Assembly (NCBI RefSeq): GCF_023195895.1 | Contig: NZ_JALPRK010000017.1 | Span: forward strand, 1 to 64,000 | DNA: 64,000 bases | Direction of reading: 5' to 3' | DNA from: Paenibacillus mellifer | GTDB lineage: Bacteria > Bacillota > Bacilli > Paenibacillales > Paenibacillaceae | Program-made: the position numbers and the translations under genes | Shown here: positions 16,134-26,020 of the stretch, one piece after another | Layout: the number at the start of each line of letters is the position of its first letter | Numbering within the stretch: the first letter of the stretch is position 1 | Notes under the pieces: generated by a model | Seen by the model: the letters and a program-made list of their open reading frames with translations, nothing else | What the model was told of the DNA's origin: nothing | The model's database searches: none

Positions 16134-17324
16134 TTATTCGTTCTCGCGGAAAGAACGTCCTTTGACCCAAACCTGTTGCAGCTCCAAATCTCGATCGACC
16201 AACAACAAGTCCGCATGCTTACCGGTTTCTACCGAGCCGGTCAGATGATCGATGCGAATGAGCTTCGCCGGATTGCCGCTGGCGGCTTCCGACGCACGCT
16301 CCACCGATAATCCGACCTCGCGTACGAGATGGCGGAAGCCTCGAATCATCGTTAGGGTGCTGCCGGCCAGTGTTCCTTCGCTGTCTCGCAACGTGCAGAC
16401 ATTGTCTTTGACGACAACCGGCAAATCGCCCAGCATGTAATCGCCGTTGCCGAGTCCTGCTGCCGACATCGCGTCAGTGATGAGGATAAGGTTTGTACCG
16501 GTCTTCACGCTGGCCAACAGCTGGATCGCCGCATGATGGACATGGATGCCGTCGGCGATAATTTCCGCACTGATTCCCGGCGTGCTCAGGATCGCACCCG
16601 CGGTGCCCGGTTTGCGATGATGCAGCGGCGTCATGGCGTTAAACATATGCACGGAGTGATTTAAGCCCACCTCGTAAGCGGACATGATTTCTTCATAGGT
16701 GGCATCGGTATGGCCTGCGGCTGCGACAATTCCTTGCTTCCGCAAATAGCGAATCAACTCATGTGCCCCTTCTCGTTCGGGCGCAAACGTCACCTGCTTG
16801 ATTAATCCCGGATATTGCCGATCCCAAGCCTCCACCCATTCCCAGTTCGGGGGGACGATGTGTTCGGGATTTTGTGCCCCCCGCCATTTCGGGCTGATGA
16901 ACGGCCCTTCCAGGTGGACGCCAACCAATTGGGCATAAGGCATCTCTCCGACCATATAATGATGGACTTCCGCCAGCACGTTGTCGATCATCGCCTTAGG
17001 GAGGGTCATCGTGGTTGCCAGCATCGAGGTAGTCCCTTGGCTGCAATGCAGTTTGGTGATGGCGTCCAGACCTTGCTTGCTTGGTTTCGAGAAATCCTCC
17101 AGCATTCCGCCATGCACATGCACATCGATAAAGCCGGGCAGCACGTAACGGCCTCCTGCATCGATGGTCTCGGCCTCGGCGGTGTGAGACTTCGGTAATC
17201 CGTCGGTCGTGCCGACGTAAGTGATTACGCCATCTTCAACCGCAACAGCGCCGTCATGGAACGTCCCGCGGGGGGTAATAACTTCGGCATGAACGAGGTT
17301 GAAAGTTCGACTGTTACCGCTCAT
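16134..17324 (-). CDS. nagA: N-acetylglucosamine-6-phosphate deacetylase
   Basis: The start at 17324 has AGGGAGATAT before it and overlaps the nagB stop (TAATG); a longer frame into nagB has no ribosome site. The 396-residue amidohydrolase removes acetate from GlcNAc-6-phosphate in the cytoplasm. Metal and substrate motifs are present: GFIDVHVHGG (HxH) near residue 60, HLEGPFI with the metal Glu, GHTDATYEE, HMFNAMTPLHHR and LITDAMSAAG with the catalytic Asp. It is the last gene of rpiR-nagB-nagA and makes glucosamine-6-phosphate for NagB. Confidence 0.95.
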   Translation of the reverse strand: MSGNSRTFNLVHAEVITPRGTFHDGAVAVEDGVITYVGTTDGLPKSHTAEAETIDAGGRYVLPGFIDVHVHGGMLEDFSKPSKQGLDAITKLHCSQGTTSMLATTMTLPKAMIDNVLAEVHHYMVGEMPYAQLVGVHLEGPFISPKWRGAQNPEHIVPPNWEWVEAWDRQYPGLIKQVTFAPEREGAHELIRYLRKQGIVAAAGHTDATYEEIMSAYEVGLNHSVHMFNAMTPLHHRKPGTAGAILSTPGISAEIIADGIHVHHAAIQLLASVKTGTNLILITDAMSAAGLGNGDYMLGDLPVVVKDNVCTLRDSEGTLAGSTLTMIRGFRHLVREVGLSVERASEAASGNPAKLIRIDHLTGSVETGKHADLLLVDRDLELQQVWVKGRSFRENE

Positions 17325-18052
17325 TACAGATATCTCCCTGCGGCTTGGTCGACGACTACCACGACGTTGGAGTGGGTTTGCAGCAGCGATGCCGGACATT
17401 TTGTCGTGATCGGACCTTTTAACGCTTTGGCGATAACCTTCGCCTTGTCTTCGCCTTTGGCCATCAACAGGATTTGTTTGGCCTGAAGGATCGAGCCGAT
17501 CCCCATCGTCAGCGCATGCGTTGGCACCTCATCGATGGATGGGAAGAAGCGGGCGTTCGCTAGGCGTGTGCGTTCTTCCAGCTTCACGACATGCGGCGGT
17601 CCTGTTAGCTCTTCGGCTGGTTCATTGAAGCCGATATGCCCGTTATGACCGAGCCCCAGCAATTGCAAATCGATTTGGCCGGCTTCGTCCAGCAGATTCG
17701 CATAATCCTTGGCCGCTTGCTCGGGGTTCGCCGCGGCGCCGGATGGCACATGCGTATTTTCGGACAAAATATCGATATGGTTAAACAGCTTCTCGTCCAT
17801 GAAGCGGCGATAGCTCTCTGGATGATCGACCGGCAATCCGATATATTCATCCAAATTATAGCTGCTGGCTTGTTTGAAGCTCACGCTGCCTTCCTTATAA
17901 AGCTCAATCAGTTTCTCGTACACCCCAACCGGCGTACTGCCCGTAGCCAGGCCCAAGATCGCCCGCGGATTGGATTGCAGGAGACTGGCGATGATACCTG
18001 CCCCGGTTTCATTGAACTGCTGTTCGCTGTTTGTTTTGATGATATTCAGCAT
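17324..18052 (-). CDS. nagB: Glucosamine-6-phosphate deaminase
   Basis: 242 residues, the normal short Bacillus length. It converts glucosamine-6-phosphate to fructose-6-phosphate and ammonia. Seen: GLATGSTPVGVYEKL at the phosphate site, YNLDEYIGLP with the catalytic Asp, LLGLGHNGHIGFNEP with the His/Asn/Glu region, and a late MGIGSILQAK. It overlaps rpiR upstream and nagA downstream by a base or a few, so the three are translationally coupled. Confidence 0.95.
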   Translation of the reverse strand: MLNIIKTNSEQQFNETGAGIIASLLQSNPRAILGLATGSTPVGVYEKLIELYKEGSVSFKQASSYNLDEYIGLPVDHPESYRRFMDEKLFNHIDILSENTHVPSGAAANPEQAAKDYANLLDEAGQIDLQLLGLGHNGHIGFNEPAEELTGPPHVVKLEERTRLANARFFPSIDEVPTHALTMGIGSILQAKQILLMAKGEDKAKVIAKALKGPITTKCPASLLQTHSNVVVVVDQAAGRYL

Positions 18053-18915
18053 TAGTGTTGACCTCCTTGGATTTTACGGTAAATTTGAACATTCTGGTAC
18101 GAGCTTTCCAGCTTCGGAATGAAGTCCTGAAACTCGAGACTGACCATGCCTGTAAACAAAATATCGATGACGTGCAGCTGCGCGATCCGCGAGGCCATGT
18201 CCCCCCGGCGCATGCCTTCCTCTAATGAAGAAGAGAATAAAGAGATATCCGCCAGCGAAGCAAGGGAGTTGCTGCTGTACTGCGTAAGCGACAACGTGGT
18301 CGCTCCGCTGTCCTTGGCGCAGCGCAGGGCGTCGATCGTCTCGGGCGTTTCCCCCGAATAGGAGATCGCCAATGCGACATCACCTTCGCCCAGCGAAGAA
18401 GCCGAGGTAATCTGCATATGTGAATCGGCGAAGGCGGTGCAGTTCTTGCCGATACGAACCAGCTTCTGATAGAAGTCCTGGGCAACGATGGAGGAGGTTG
18501 CGACGCCATACAGGTCGATGCGCTTGGCGCGGCATAACGCCTCGACGGCCCGGGACAGCTGATTCATGTCCAACAATCGGGTGGTGTCTGTAATGGAGGC
18601 GACGTGGTTGGCTTCCATCGCTTCGACGATCTTCAGCAAGTCGTTGCCGGCGATGATGTCCTGATAGTGGTTCTCCGCGGGCTTATGGGCCAGTTCGGAG
18701 GCCAGCTTCATTTTAAAATCGGGGAATCCTTTAAAGTGAAAGGTTTTGCAGAACCTTGTCACCGTCGACGGACTGATCCCACATGCGTTAGCTAACTCCG
18801 TGATACCCTGGTGAACAACAGAGGCAGGCGCCTCCAAGATGTACTCGCCGAGCTTGCGCTCCTGCGGCGGTAACGTCTCCAGATGGCTGGATACGGCATG
18901 GAGTATGGGTGTCAT
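18052..18915 (-). CDS. MurR/RpiR-family transcriptional regulator
   Basis: 287 residues. Residues 1-75 form the RpiR-type helix-turn-helix (EYILEAPASVVHQGITELANACGISPSTVTRFCK region), followed by a SIS phosphosugar-binding domain from about 120 (YGVATSSIVAQDFYQKL, AISYSGETPETIDAL). The SIS domain of such regulators senses a sugar phosphate; here an amino-sugar phosphate is likely since nagB-nagA follow directly. It is the first gene of the operon, and a duplicated AT-rich motif before it (18963-19011) is a plausible binding site, implying autoregulation. Confidence 0.9.
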   Translation of the reverse strand: MTPILHAVSSHLETLPPQERKLGEYILEAPASVVHQGITELANACGISPSTVTRFCKTFHFKGFPDFKMKLASELAHKPAENHYQDIIAGNDLLKIVEAMEANHVASITDTTRLLDMNQLSRAVEALCRAKRIDLYGVATSSIVAQDFYQKLVRIGKNCTAFADSHMQITSASSLGEGDVALAISYSGETPETIDALRCAKDSGATTLSLTQYSSNSLASLADISLFSSSLEEGMRRGDMASRIAQLHVIDILFTGMVSLEFQDFIPKLESSYQNVQIYRKIQGGQH

Positions 18916-18962
18916 AAGTGGGATCTCCCTTCGAAAGTAATGCTTATAAATTCATGCATTAA

Positions 18963-19011
18963 GAAAATTATTTTTATTAAATCTGTGTAAACGGTGAAAA
19001 TAATTTTGATT
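18963..19011. promoter_or_regulatory. Duplicated candidate operator before rpiR-nagBA
   Basis: Two copies of GAAAATNATTTTNATT at 18963-18978 and 18996-19011. The core AAAATNATTTT is palindromic, and the copies are offset by 33 bp, close to three helical turns. They lie between rpiR (minus) and marR (plus). Likely the RpiR-type regulator site; assignment is inference. Confidence 0.5.
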
Positions 19012-19139
19012 TTCGATATCATCATAAGGGATTTCCAGAGCTTTTTCAAGTAGGGTAACCCGCCTTTTGGTGACAGATTCCTTGTATTTTCGAGGGTTGC
19101 ATACTAAACTGAAAATAGCGTTATTTTTCGGAGAGAGGA

Positions 19140-19583
19140 ATGGTTTGGTTGACCTTTGATCTCGACAATTACATAGATCGGATCGATTTAGTATGGTCCA
19201 ATTCGTTTCGCAAAATGAAAAGCGAATTAATGCATCACCATGAGCTTGGCCTGACCGGCCCGCAATTTCATATGCTAACGCTGATTAATCGAAAAAAAAC
19301 GTGCAATGTCAGTTACTTGGCCGACAAGCTTGAGGTGAAGCCCAGCGCGATCACGGTGATGATCGATCGCTTGGTCCAAAACGGGTACGTGGAGCGGCGG
19401 CACGACGAGCAGGACCGGAGGGCGGTGTTACTTTCGGTGAGCGAGCGTGGAGCTGAGGTTCTCGGGGAAGCCCGGAAGAAGTCGCGAGAAGTGTTGAAAT
19501 CGCATTTATCCGTACTCAGCCAGCAGGAGCTGGAAATGATGATCACGATCTTGGAGAAGCTCTCGAAGAGTTACAAAACGTAA
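19140..19583 (+). CDS. MarR-family transcriptional regulator (YsmB-like)
   Basis: 147 residues, ATG with GGAGAGAGGA directly before it. Winged-helix MarR layout: dimer helices at both ends, recognition region LADKLEVKPSAITVMIDRL about 60-80, and the wing VERRHDEQDRRAVLLSVSERG with the DxRxxx signature. In B. subtilis the MarR-type ysmB lies beside gerE, as here (with glpK in between), so this is probably the counterpart. Ligand and targets unknown. Confidence 0.85.
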   Translation: MVWLTFDLDNYIDRIDLVWSNSFRKMKSELMHHHELGLTGPQFHMLTLINRKKTCNVSYLADKLEVKPSAITVMIDRLVQNGYVERRHDEQDRRAVLLSVSERGAEVLGEARKKSREVLKSHLSVLSQQELEMMITILEKLSKSYKT

Positions 19584-19604
19584 GATTGGCGTGTAGTGAA
19601 GGAC

Positions 19605-19633
19605 CGACCACGGGGATGAATTCCCCGTGGTTC
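19605..19633 (+). terminator. Rho-independent terminator after marR
   Basis: CCACGGGGA pairs with TCCCCGTGG around a short loop and is followed by TTCTTTGTTT. Confidence 0.8.
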
Positions 19634-19710
19634 TTTGTTTATTTCTTGTGCCTACTTTTGCGAAGCCGATAGCGCGCCTGAGGCTTGCCGGGTTATGATA
19701 GAAGTAGGAA

Positions 19711-21239
<1,529 letters not shown>

Positions 21240-21266
21240 CGGAGCGCCCAATTCTTTACGGTACCG

Positions 21267-21295
21267 CACCATTGCCCCTGTTCTTTCATAAGATG
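21267..21295 (+). promoter_or_regulatory. Candidate sigma-K promoter of gerE
   Basis: CACC at 21267-21270, a 16-bp spacer, then CATAAGATG at 21287, matching HMMC-N16-CATANNNT. In B. subtilis gerE is transcribed by sigma-K RNA polymerase in the mother cell, so the position is biologically expected. Confidence 0.55.
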
Positions 21296-21358
21296 TGTTG
21301 ACTGTATCCCTGAACCTTGTTAAAACCACAAAACCCGAGCAAGGAGGGGTGACGCATT

Positions 21359-21583
21359 TTGAAGAGCAGCGATCGTAACAGCAAATTTCTGTTAACTCAT
21401 CGTGAACGGGAGGTCTTCGAACTTCTCGTGCAGGATAAAACGACGCGCGACATTGCCGGGCAACTATTCATCAGTGAGAAAACCGTCCGTAACCACATTT
21501 CCAACGTCATGCAAAAGTTGAATGTCAAAGGTCGCGCGCAGGCGGTTGTCGAGCTGATCAAGCTTGGGGAGCTGAAAATCTGA
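21359..21583 (+). CDS. gerE: Spore-coat/germination regulator GerE
   Basis: 74 residues, exactly the length of B. subtilis GerE, from a TTG start 6 bp after AAGGAGGGGTGA. The whole protein is one LuxR-type helix-turn-helix: LLTHREREVFELLVQDKTT, the turn GQLFISEKTVRNHISNVMQK and a carboxy-terminal KGRAQAVVELIKLGEL. GerE acts as a late mother-cell activator or repressor of sigma-K-dependent coat and cge genes. Its presence next to a CgeB-rich cluster is notable because cgeAB of B. subtilis is GerE-dependent. Confidence 0.97.
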   Translation: MKSSDRNSKFLLTHREREVFELLVQDKTTRDIAGQLFISEKTVRNHISNVMQKLNVKGRAQAVVELIKLGELKI

Positions 21584-21612
21584 CGGTAGCCTACGCGTGC
21601 GTAGAAAGCCGC

Positions 21613-21657
21613 AAACCTTCTTTTTCACCCCGTAAGGGGGGGAGAGGAGGTTTTTTT
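21613..21657 (+). terminator. Terminator after gerE
   Basis: An imperfect long stem (AAACCT...CCCC / GGGG...AGGTTT) with a GTAA loop, followed by seven T. Confidence 0.75.
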
Positions 21658-21712
21658 GTGAGGAGGTGCGAATAACATCTTCATCGGAATTACTTCTGAA
21701 GGCGGTGAAGGA

Positions 21713-22513
21713 ATGATGACGTTTTCCCCCCACAAATCGGCGGTACAAGCGATAATCGAGCGGATCGATGCCGAATATCACCGGGTGTTGACCCTCGAGG
21801 AGCTGGCGTCACATGTGTCCTACAGCAAATTTCATGCGGAACGATTGTTTCAGCGTCGCACCGGCTTAAGCATTTCCCAATACCTCTCCTTGGTCCGGAT
21901 CGAAAAAAGTAAGGAACTATTGATGTACTCCCGGGAATCCGTCGGCGATATCAGCGCAAGGGTCGGCTATGCCAGCGTCAGCACCTTTTCCCGGACGTTT
22001 AAGGAATATGTCGGGATTCAGCCAAACGTGTTCCGCAAAATGTACCGGGACCTGGAAGGTGCCATCGTCCCGCAAATGAGCTCAAGACCCGACGCGCCCG
22101 GGGGAATCGGCGGAGGTTCCGCCATTTCTGGCGTGGTGACGGCCGACAGGCCCGTGAAAGGACTGATTCTCATCGGTTTGTTTGCAGAACCCGCGCCGAA
22201 GGGGGCTCCGCTAAGTTGCACGCTCCTGCGGGAAGCATGCCCGTTCACGTTAACCGGAGTAGCCGACGGACAATATTATGCATTTGCGCTTGCGCTGGAG
22301 TTCCCATGGATATCCTCGTCGTATTTCTCCAATTCTCACGGATTACGCGGCCGGGCCCACTTGCCGGTGTCCGTTCGCCAGGGATCGGAGCATGGGCTGG
22401 TTCGGATCCATCTTAGGCCGCCGCTGGTGACCGATCCGCCCATCGCCGTCTCTCCGCTTTATCTGCTGCAGAATTTCTGGAGCAAGCGTTGGCAAATGAG
22501 CAATCCAGGATAA
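21713..22513 (+). CDS. AraC-family transcriptional regulator with own carboxy domain
   Basis: 266 residues; ATG 21713 follows GGTGAAGGA. Unlike most AraC proteins the DNA-binding double helix-turn-helix is amino-terminal (about 8-105): LTLEELASHVSYSKFHAERLF, then SVGDISARVGYASVSTFSRTF and GIQPNVFRK. The remaining 150 residues start with a Gly/Pro linker and hold a beta-rich segment I do not recognise; it could be a small-ligand sensor. The SRPBCC gene follows 50 bp later, so the two may be linked. Target genes unknown. Confidence 0.8.
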   Translation: MMTFSPHKSAVQAIIERIDAEYHRVLTLEELASHVSYSKFHAERLFQRRTGLSISQYLSLVRIEKSKELLMYSRESVGDISARVGYASVSTFSRTFKEYVGIQPNVFRKMYRDLEGAIVPQMSSRPDAPGGIGGGSAISGVVTADRPVKGLILIGLFAEPAPKGAPLSCTLLREACPFTLTGVADGQYYAFALALEFPWISSSYFSNSHGLRGRAHLPVSVRQGSEHGLVRIHLRPPLVTDPPIAVSPLYLLQNFWSKRWQMSNPG

Positions 22514-22563
22514 AAAAACCGGGTATCGTTCCCTTACAATGGAGAAAAAAGGAGGGGCAGGAC

Positions 22564-23037
22564 ATGTCGTCAGAGGTTATTGTCAAAGAAATCGCCATCG
22601 AGGCGGATTTGGAGCTGGTATGGAAAGCATGGCTGGAAGAACGGCGAATCACGCAGTGGTTCGCACCGATGGCGAACGTCGACCCTCGCATCGGCGGGAA
22701 GTTCGAATTGTTCTTCGATCCGTCGAACCCGGAGCGCATGGGGACGAAAGGCTGTACAATTCGCGAGTTGGAGGAACAGCGGCTGCTTGTTTTTGAGTGG
22801 AAAGGCCCGGATGATTTTGCCGAATGGATGAACCAAGAAGGGGAGCTGACTGTAGTCCGCGTTGAATTTACTTCAGCGGTACAGGGAACGACAAACCTTA
22901 AGTTGACCCACTCCGGTTGGGGCTCCTCGCCGGTCTGGTCGGAAGCCAAGGAATGGCATGTAGCCGCCTGGAACCAGGTGCTCGGCAGTTTGAAGAGCGA
23001 GATCGAGTCTGGGGAAGGCGTGCTCTGCTGCCAATAG
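22564..23037 (+). CDS. SRPBCC (AHSA1-like) domain protein
   Basis: ATG 22564 is chosen because AAGGAGGGGC lies before it; the frame is open from 22489 without a ribosome site. The 157-residue product fits the activator-of-Hsp90-ATPase-homologue group of the START/SRPBCC fold: IVKEIAIEADLELVWKAW at the start, RRITQWFAPMANVDPRIGGKF, TIRELEEQRLLVFEW and SGWGSSPVWSEAKEWHVAAW near the end. These bind hydrophobic ligands; most Firmicute members are uncharacterised. It ends at a clear terminator. Confidence 0.8.
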   Translation: MSSEVIVKEIAIEADLELVWKAWLEERRITQWFAPMANVDPRIGGKFELFFDPSNPERMGTKGCTIRELEEQRLLVFEWKGPDDFAEWMNQEGELTVVRVEFTSAVQGTTNLKLTHSGWGSSPVWSEAKEWHVAAWNQVLGSLKSEIESGEGVLCCQ

Positions 23038-23050
23038 ACCCGTACAAACC

Positions 23051-23089
23051 AAAACCTCCGACCCCCTTAGTAGGGTGCCGGAGGTTTTT
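23051..23089. terminator. Terminator between convergent genes
   Basis: AAAACCTCCG pairs with CGGAGGTTTT around an inner CCC/GGG; T-run on the plus side and A-run on the other. Confidence 0.8.
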
Positions 23090-23102
23090 ACTATTCAATG
23101 AC

Positions 23103-24458
23103 TTACAGCGACTTCAAATAATGAACAATCGTGAGCAGCCCTTTGTCGAAGTTCTCCAGGTTGAAGTGCTCGTTAGGCGCGTGCAGGTTCTCGTCTGGCA
23201 GCCCGAAGCCCATCATTACAGCCGGAGCGGAGAGGACGCGGGACAAGGTCTCGACGATCGGAATCGAACCGCCATCCTTAGTGAACAGCGCCCGGGTGCC
23301 GTAAACGGATTCGTAGGCGTCGGCCGCTTTTTGCAGCATCGGATCTTCCGGGTTGCACGTAAAAGCCCTTGCCTTTTCGGTTGCTCTAACCTTCAGGGTC
23401 GCCCCCGGCTGCAGGTGCTTGTTCAAATGACGCTCAATGCGGTCGATTGTGGCTTGCGGGTCCTGGTCGTCGACGAGGCGGCAAGTGATCTTAGCGTGGG
23501 CCTCCTTCGGTAAGACCGTCTTAGTCCCTTCACCTTGGAATCCGCCGTAGACCCCGTTGAGTTCCAGCGTTGGCCGGGCCCCCGTCCGCTCGACGAAGGA
23601 GTAGCCCGTCTCGCCGTAAAGCTCGGTCAAGCCGAGATCACGCTTCAGCTTCTCTTCATCAAATTGTTGTTTGACGAACTCCTCACGCTCCAACGCGGAC
23701 AATTCATGAACACCTTCGTAGAAGCCCTCGACCGTTACCCGGCCCTGCTCGTCATGCAGAGAAGCGAGCAGCGATACGAGTGCATGCAATGCGTTAGGCA
23801 CACCGCCGCCAAACGTACCTGAGTGCAGATCTGTGTTGGCGGTGAAGACCGATACCTCCATCGCGCATAAGCCGCGAAGACCGATGCAGATGGCCGGTTT
23901 GCCCGGTGCCATCAACGCGGTATCGGAGATCAGGATAACGTCGGCGGCCAGCTTCTCCTGATTTGTTTCCAGGAAGGAGGGCAGGTTTGGACTCGTGACT
24001 TCTTCTTCTCCTTCGATACAGAACTTGATGTTGATCGGAAGCTCTTTCTCCTGCTTCAAAATGGCCTCAATCGCCTTGATATGCATAAACACTTGACCTT
24101 TATCGTCTGTCGCCCCGCGAGCGTAAAGCTTGCCGTTCCGGATGGACGGCTCGAAAGGCGGGGTTTCCCACAGATTCAGCGGGTCCACCGGCTGGACGTC
24201 GTAATGGCCGTAGACCAAAACGGTTGGCTCGCCCGGGGCATGTAAATGCTCCCCATAAACGACGGGGTGCCCTGCAGTTGGATGGACCGCCACCGCTTCC
24301 ATACCCGCTTGGCGCAGCGATTCGGCGATCCATTCTGCGGCCTTCAGCACATCGCCTTTGTGTTCGGACAAAGCAGAGATACTGGGAATCCGAAGCAGGT
24401 CGCCAAGTTCTTTCAAATGTTGTTCGCGGTTCGTAGAAAAGTAAGCTTGATAATCCAT
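23103..24458 (-). CDS. M20-family dipeptidase
   Basis: 451 residues. Zinc-dependent peptidase of the M20 clan, probably cytoplasmic, releasing amino acids from dipeptides or small peptides. Motifs: VLVYGHYDVQPVDP with the first His/Asp, RGATDDKGQVFMH with the bridging Asp, FCIEGEEEVTSPNLP with the catalytic Glu pair, and a late GGSIPIVETL and a His in the last 30 residues (ENLHAPNEHFNLE). AGAGGA precedes both ATG 24458 and an in-frame TTG at 24464, so the start is uncertain by two codons. Confidence 0.85.
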   Translation of the reverse strand: MDYQAYFSTNREQHLKELGDLLRIPSISALSEHKGDVLKAAEWIAESLRQAGMEAVAVHPTAGHPVVYGEHLHAPGEPTVLVYGHYDVQPVDPLNLWETPPFEPSIRNGKLYARGATDDKGQVFMHIKAIEAILKQEKELPINIKFCIEGEEEVTSPNLPSFLETNQEKLAADVILISDTALMAPGKPAICIGLRGLCAMEVSVFTANTDLHSGTFGGGVPNALHALVSLLASLHDEQGRVTVEGFYEGVHELSALEREEFVKQQFDEEKLKRDLGLTELYGETGYSFVERTGARPTLELNGVYGGFQGEGTKTVLPKEAHAKITCRLVDDQDPQATIDRIERHLNKHLQPGATLKVRATEKARAFTCNPEDPMLQKAADAYESVYGTRALFTKDGGSIPIVETLSRVLSAPAVMMGFGLPDENLHAPNEHFNLENFDKGLLTIVHYLKSL

Positions 24459-24560
24459 CGTCAAATCGTTCCTCTCGAACTAGTTTTTCCCGTATATTCT
24501 ACACCTTTTTTGCCGAGAACACGAATGACGGGGTTCACGTTGATCGCCAAGGTTTCTGGA

Positions 24561-24620
24561 GCTACCTTAAATTCTTCTTAAAAACAGCCAAGCTTTTTTT
24601 AGGAATATTTAAGGTAAGGC
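24561..24620. repeat. Long imperfect palindrome between divergent genes
   Basis: TACCTTAAAT (24563-24572) and ATTTAAGGTA (24607-24616) are perfect inverted copies; pairing continues inwards (TTCTT...TAAAAA against TTTTTTTA...GGAA) to give nearly 25-bp arms. It lies between dipeptidase (minus) and the PrsA-like gene (plus), so it is not placed as a normal terminator; an operator or a small mobile-element remnant are possible. Confidence 0.55.
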
Positions 24621-24699
24621 TGGACAATTTCTGGTAAAGTCAAGAAAGTACACTGAAATCAATAATGAATGGTGCAGAAGAAGGGAGTCGCAAAGACAT

Positions 24700-25842
24700 A
24701 TGGAAGAAAAGGACAAAAAAGAGCTGGAGGTAACCGGGGGCGAAACCGGAGCCGCTGAGGAGGAAACCCGGACATCGAATGGACAAACCGAACCGGCGGA
24801 CGCCGTAGCGGACGAGCCGAAGGAAGCTGAATACGATCCGGCGGACGACGCGGATTTTATCGCCGAAACCGACACGAATTCTACACCGGTGATGGTCTCC
24901 CAGGATGAGGAGTCTGAAGCCGCGGCGGTCCAAACCTCCTCCAAATCCGGCAGCAAGGTATGGCCGATCGTATCATTGATCCTGGCCGCCTTACTGATCG
25001 TTGTATTGATAAAACCCCCGTTTGCCACCAACAAAGCGGAGGCCGTGGCTACGGTCAACGGCGTGGAAATTACGAAGGATCGACTGTTTGATGAATTAGC
25101 GGCCAGCGGCGGGGAACAAGCGCTGACGAACCTCATTAACCAGGAGCTCGTGAACCAAGAGGCGACCAAGAAAAACATCACGGTAACGGACGCCGATATC
25201 GACGCCGAAATCGAAAGCTACAAAACCCAGTTCGGCTCAGAGGATGCCTTGAATCAGGCCTTGGTGCAATACGGCATGACCCTGGATGACTTGCGCAAGC
25301 AGGTTGTGATGGAACTCAAGTTGACCAAGCTGCTGGAGCCGCAAATCAAGGTAACTGACGAGCAAATCAAGGAAACGTTCGAATCCTACAAGGATTCCTT
25401 TAATACGCCGGAACAAGTTCGCACCTCCGTTATTTTGGTAGCTACCGAGCAGGAAGCGAAGGATATCGTGAAGCAGTTAAATGAAGGCGCGGACTTCGCG
25501 GAACTGGCTAAGAGCAAATCACTGGATCCAGCAACGAAGGAGCAAGGCGGCGATACGGATTTCTTTGCTCGCGGAGAGAAGGAAGAAGCGGTGGAAACCG
25601 CGGCCTTCAAGCTGGCGAAGGGCGAGATCAGCGAGCCTGTGAAGACAACCGAAGGCTACCAAGTCATCAAAGTAACCGACAAGAAGGAAGCTCACACGGC
25701 TACGTTGGAAGAGAAGAAGGAAGAGATCCGCAAAGGCCTCGTCTCCCAACAGGTCTCCAGCATGTCGGGAACGTGGTTGGAGGATGTGCGGGGCAAAGCG
25801 AAGATCACCAATACATTAACGGATGCGTCCGCGGCCGAGTAA
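24700..25842 (+). CDS. Membrane-anchored PpiC/PrsA-like peptidyl-prolyl isomerase
   Basis: 380 residues. An acidic, disordered amino part (1-85, Glu/Asp/Thr-rich) is followed by one membrane segment at about 87-104 (WPIVSLILAALLIVVL) and an outside foldase: SurA-type chaperone helices 115-225 (VNGVEITKDRLFDEL, LINQELVNQEA) and a parvulin domain 230-340 (VRTSVILVATEQEAKD, GGDTDFFARGEKEEAVE, EGYQVIKVTDKKE). PrsA folds secreted proteins, but is a lipoprotein; here the lipobox is replaced by a type II anchor with a long acidic cytoplasmic tail. Own terminator follows. Confidence 0.85.
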   Translation: MEEKDKKELEVTGGETGAAEEETRTSNGQTEPADAVADEPKEAEYDPADDADFIAETDTNSTPVMVSQDEESEAAAVQTSSKSGSKVWPIVSLILAALLIVVLIKPPFATNKAEAVATVNGVEITKDRLFDELAASGGEQALTNLINQELVNQEATKKNITVTDADIDAEIESYKTQFGSEDALNQALVQYGMTLDDLRKQVVMELKLTKLLEPQIKVTDEQIKETFESYKDSFNTPEQVRTSVILVATEQEAKDIVKQLNEGADFAELAKSKSLDPATKEQGGDTDFFARGEKEEAVETAAFKLAKGEISEPVKTTEGYQVIKVTDKKEAHTATLEEKKEEIRKGLVSQQVSSMSGTWLEDVRGKAKITNTLTDASAAE

Positions 25843-25867
25843 GAAAAGCCCTGAAGCAGCCGTTTGG

Positions 25868-25900
25868 AACCGTCGGAGCAGAAGCTTCGGCGGTTTTTTT
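25868..25900 (+). terminator. Rho-independent terminator
   Basis: AACCGTCGGAGC pairs with GCTTCGGCGGTT (with G-U pairs) and runs into seven T. Confidence 0.85.
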
Positions 25901-26020
25901 ATGTTGTGGAGATCGTGGCATAGTGTCTTTGTGTTTCGTGGAGTCAGGCGGTACAATGGGGATAATAGCAGGGGTTCAAGACGTACCTGATCGGCATGGA
26001 TGGTTTGGAGGCAGAGGTAA

